From Chryseobacterium fluminis (GTDB taxonomy: Bacteria; Bacteroidota; Bacteroidia; Flavobacteriales; Weeksellaceae): a stretch of DNA of 64,000 nucleotides. The stretch covers positions 124,001 through 188,000 of the forward strand of contig NZ_CP111121.1 in NCBI RefSeq assembly GCF_026314945.1, written 5' to 3'. Below the pieces are notes generated by a model. That model was given only the letters and a program-made list of their open reading frames with translations. It was not told the origin of the DNA and searched no databases. Shown piece by piece: positions 62,568-64,000 of this stretch. Made by a program: the position numbers and the translations under genes. Numbering within the stretch: position 1 is the stretch's first letter; every line of letters begins with the position of its first letter.

Positions 62568-62825
62568 TTATGAGTGTCTCTTGACTCTTTTTCTGATATC
62601 AGAATGGTAGCTGTTTCCGGTCAGCGAGCTGATAAATACCAGGCTGAAACCTACATAAGCTACTAAAGCAATCGTATAGATGATCAGATTGCTGAAACTG
62701 ATTTTTGTCAGAGACACCAATGCTGAAAATAAAGCAAATCCGATGAGTAACATCATACTCAAAACGCGCATTTTTGTAGAATCTTCCTGATTCTTAAATA
62801 ATAATCCCATTATATTCTTCTTCAT
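62568..62825 (-). CDS. Small inner-membrane protein, 85 residues
   Basis: Two membrane helices: MRVLSMMLLIGFALFSALVS (~19-38) and LIIYTIALVAYVGFSLVFIS (~47-66), with a basic tail (RKRVKRHS). Both termini are predicted cytoplasmic. Codon use is consistent and a terminator follows. Family not recognised; such two-helix proteins are common in Chryseobacterium. Role unknown. Confidence 0.75.
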   Translation of the reverse strand: MKKNIMGLLFKNQEDSTKMRVLSMMLLIGFALFSALVSLTKISFSNLIIYTIALVAYVGFSLVFISSLTGNSYHSDIRKRVKRHS

Positions 62826-63401
62826 AATTAATTTTTTACAGTTGTTATACTTCTCTTTTTTTTCTTCCTTTCAAAAGAATGATTTCGGAAGATTGGTTTT
62901 CTTCCAAAACATGTGACTGCAGTACATCATGGCAAAAGAATTATCTTTTACTCGGGCTAAGGTTCATGACGTATTGTGGTAATTCCTACTAAACGGTATG
63001 GCGTTTGATAAAAATCACAGTCAATATACATTTCTAATTGTTTGAATTGCTGAAATTTTAAAGTGTTGACCATAGGTCTTATTCAGCACTTTGGAGTCTT
63101 TGCAGATCCAATTAGAATTCATCTAAATTTATGTTCTTGAGAATTATGGTAGCGAATTTTATGCCAAAACGCTATTTTTTGTGATTAATAATTAAATACT
63201 TTGGTTTGTTGATGACTTTTTTAAAGATTGCTTTCAGTAAAAAAATAAGTACTGTCGGAATTTAATAATATGTCAGGTATCGACAAGCCTGATAGAAAAG
63301 GGCTTTTGAGATATTCAATAATGGAAATATCACTATGAAACAGAATTTTTACCTTTGAGAAAAAAGAGATCACTTTTAAATTAATAAATAGACTTTACAA
63401 A
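62826..63401. other. Gene-free AT-rich region
   Basis: 576 bases with stops in all frames. Only a TACCTTTG box at 63350-63357 (TAnnTTTG), suited to the next gene, is recognisable. Confidence 0.5.
63350..63357 (+). promoter_or_regulatory. -7 box of the last plus-strand gene
   Basis: TACCTTTG fits TAnnTTTG; the ATG is 44 bases downstream. Confidence 0.45.
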
Positions 63402-63929
63402 ATGCAGAAAAAGGATTTGGAAATAGCGATCAACCAGTCATTATCAGATTTACTGAGATTAACGGGGAAATTCTGTGATAATAAAATTTTACCCCATTAT
63501 AAATTTATACTTTCTGACTTTCAATATAATAAAGGATTAAATTTTCATGAATTGCGAAAGTTTAAAAACAAAAATAATAAAACAAAAATACCGCAGGATT
63601 TAACATCGATTATTAATTTTCTTCATAAGGAATCTGCAGATCTTTAAGATGTCACGCTGTATGTCTTTTACGCCGGAAAAAAGGAGACCATTATTGAAGT
63701 GGAATACTTCCGAAAATCAAGTTTCGATATCGGTTACTATGATAAAATAAAAGATACTTCACCGTCGTTTCACTCTAAAGTCGCATTCCCGATCTATTCT
63801 AAAAGCGAAGGGGATAAATTTGATGTCAATTGGCAACACGGAGGCCTTATTCATTTCCGGAAATCTTTTATATTTAATCTCAAAAAGAGGAAAGTCAGAA
63901 ATCCCTTCCAAAAAAAATACCGCCCATAA
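63402..63929 (+). pseudogene. Hypothetical protein gene interrupted by an in-frame TAA
   Basis: One frame runs from ATG 63402 to TAA 63927-63929 with a single internal TAA at 63645-63647 (codon 82). Before it: AINQSLSDLLRLTGKFCDNK and IINFLHKESADL. Directly after it, same frame: DVTLYVFYAGKKETIIEVEY, FRKSSFDIGYYDKIKDTSPS, FDVNWQHGGLIHF. The intact product would be ~175 residues, cytosolic, unknown family. The missing residue is most simply Glu, Lys or Gln. Confidence 0.7.
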
Positions 63930-63937
63930 AGGCGGCA
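63917..63937 (-). terminator. Terminator of the minus-strand gene at the right edge
   Basis: The minus strand reads GCCGCC, TTTAT, GGGCGGT, then TTTTTTT. It overlaps the last codons of the plus-strand pseudogene. Confidence 0.75.
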
Positions 63938-63948
63938 TGTAATATAAT

Positions 63949-64000
63949 TTACCAGTTTTTATCAATCATATAAATCATTTGGGTCATGGCGACCGCGCCG
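63949..64000 (-). CDS. C-terminal fragment of a gene cut by the window edge
   Basis: On the minus strand the last 16 codons read AVAMTQMIYMIDKNW and then TAA (63949-63951). A good terminator follows 12 bases later, which supports a true gene end. Too short to name. Confidence 0.5.
   Translation of the reverse strand, partial: GAVAMTQMIYMIDKNW

Noticed and set aside
62055..63647. Stop-codon recoding (TAA read as an amino acid)
   Set aside because: Dozens of genes here use TAA as a normal terminator directly before hairpins; two nonsense changes are the simpler view.

Overview
This window reads as chromosome of a low-GC flavobacterium, most likely Chryseobacterium or a close Weeksellaceae relative. 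Many start regions carry the Bacteroidota -7 box TAnnTTTG, several with a TTTG about 19-20 bases upstream. There is a SusC/SusD pair, a type IX secretion (T9SS) sorting domain, a GldI-like lipoprotein, a DAHP synthase-chorismate mutase fusion and MnmD. I saw no rRNA, tRNA, CRISPR array, insertion sequence or integrase.

Layout. 1-2.2 kb: partial fasciclin protein divergent from an ECF sigma/anti-sigma pair. 2.4-4.4 kb: minus-strand cold-shock cluster with two CSD proteins and a DEAD-box protein lacking its C-terminal helicase domain. 4.4-8.4 kb: FabH-like ketosynthase and two proteins of unknown role. 8.7-14.2 kb: SusC, SusD and a di-heme peroxidase. 14.5-16.2 kb: membrane-anchored DUF4041-like coiled coil with a GIY-YIG domain. 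16.8-19.0 kb: Nudix-type sugar regulator and xylulokinase. 19.3-25.8 kb: secreted protein, AraC regulator, HAD phosphatase, pectate lyase and CPA1 antiporter. 26.4-32.2 kb: four tandem secreted fibre-like paralogues, each with its own promoter and terminator. 32.4-37.9 kb: DUF1349, LuxR-type regulator, an alpha-oxoamine synthase (frameshifted), TetR and dnaX with an A10 tract. 38-48.6 kb: T9SS-tagged protein and a giant SpvB/RHS toxin with a type-23 C-terminus, followed by four small genes in a tight operon. 48.7-50.2 kb: an aromatic-rich leader ORF upstream of DAHP synthase-chorismate mutase. 50.4-64 kb: rsgA, ndk, GH29 fucosidase, rpe, M42 peptidase, DUF4294, Nudix, mnmD, ilvE, gldI, a cyclophilin-FKBP fusion, and two genes cut by in-frame TAA codons.

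The strongest new observation is the 47-codon ORF at 48855-48998. Seventeen of its 47 residues are Phe, Tyr or Trp, and it lies between a promoter box and the aromatic-pathway entry gene. This fits ribosome-mediated attenuation. Other items of note are the dnaX homopolymer, the fibre paralogue array, the RHS operon, and a tandem pair of GTATAAATAC palindromes beside a probable small RNA.

The window also holds at least five single-base frame breaks and two internal TAA codons in otherwise coherent genes. Whether these are sequencing errors or real gene decay cannot be decided from the sequence alone. Each is annotated as read, with the inferred intact frame stated.
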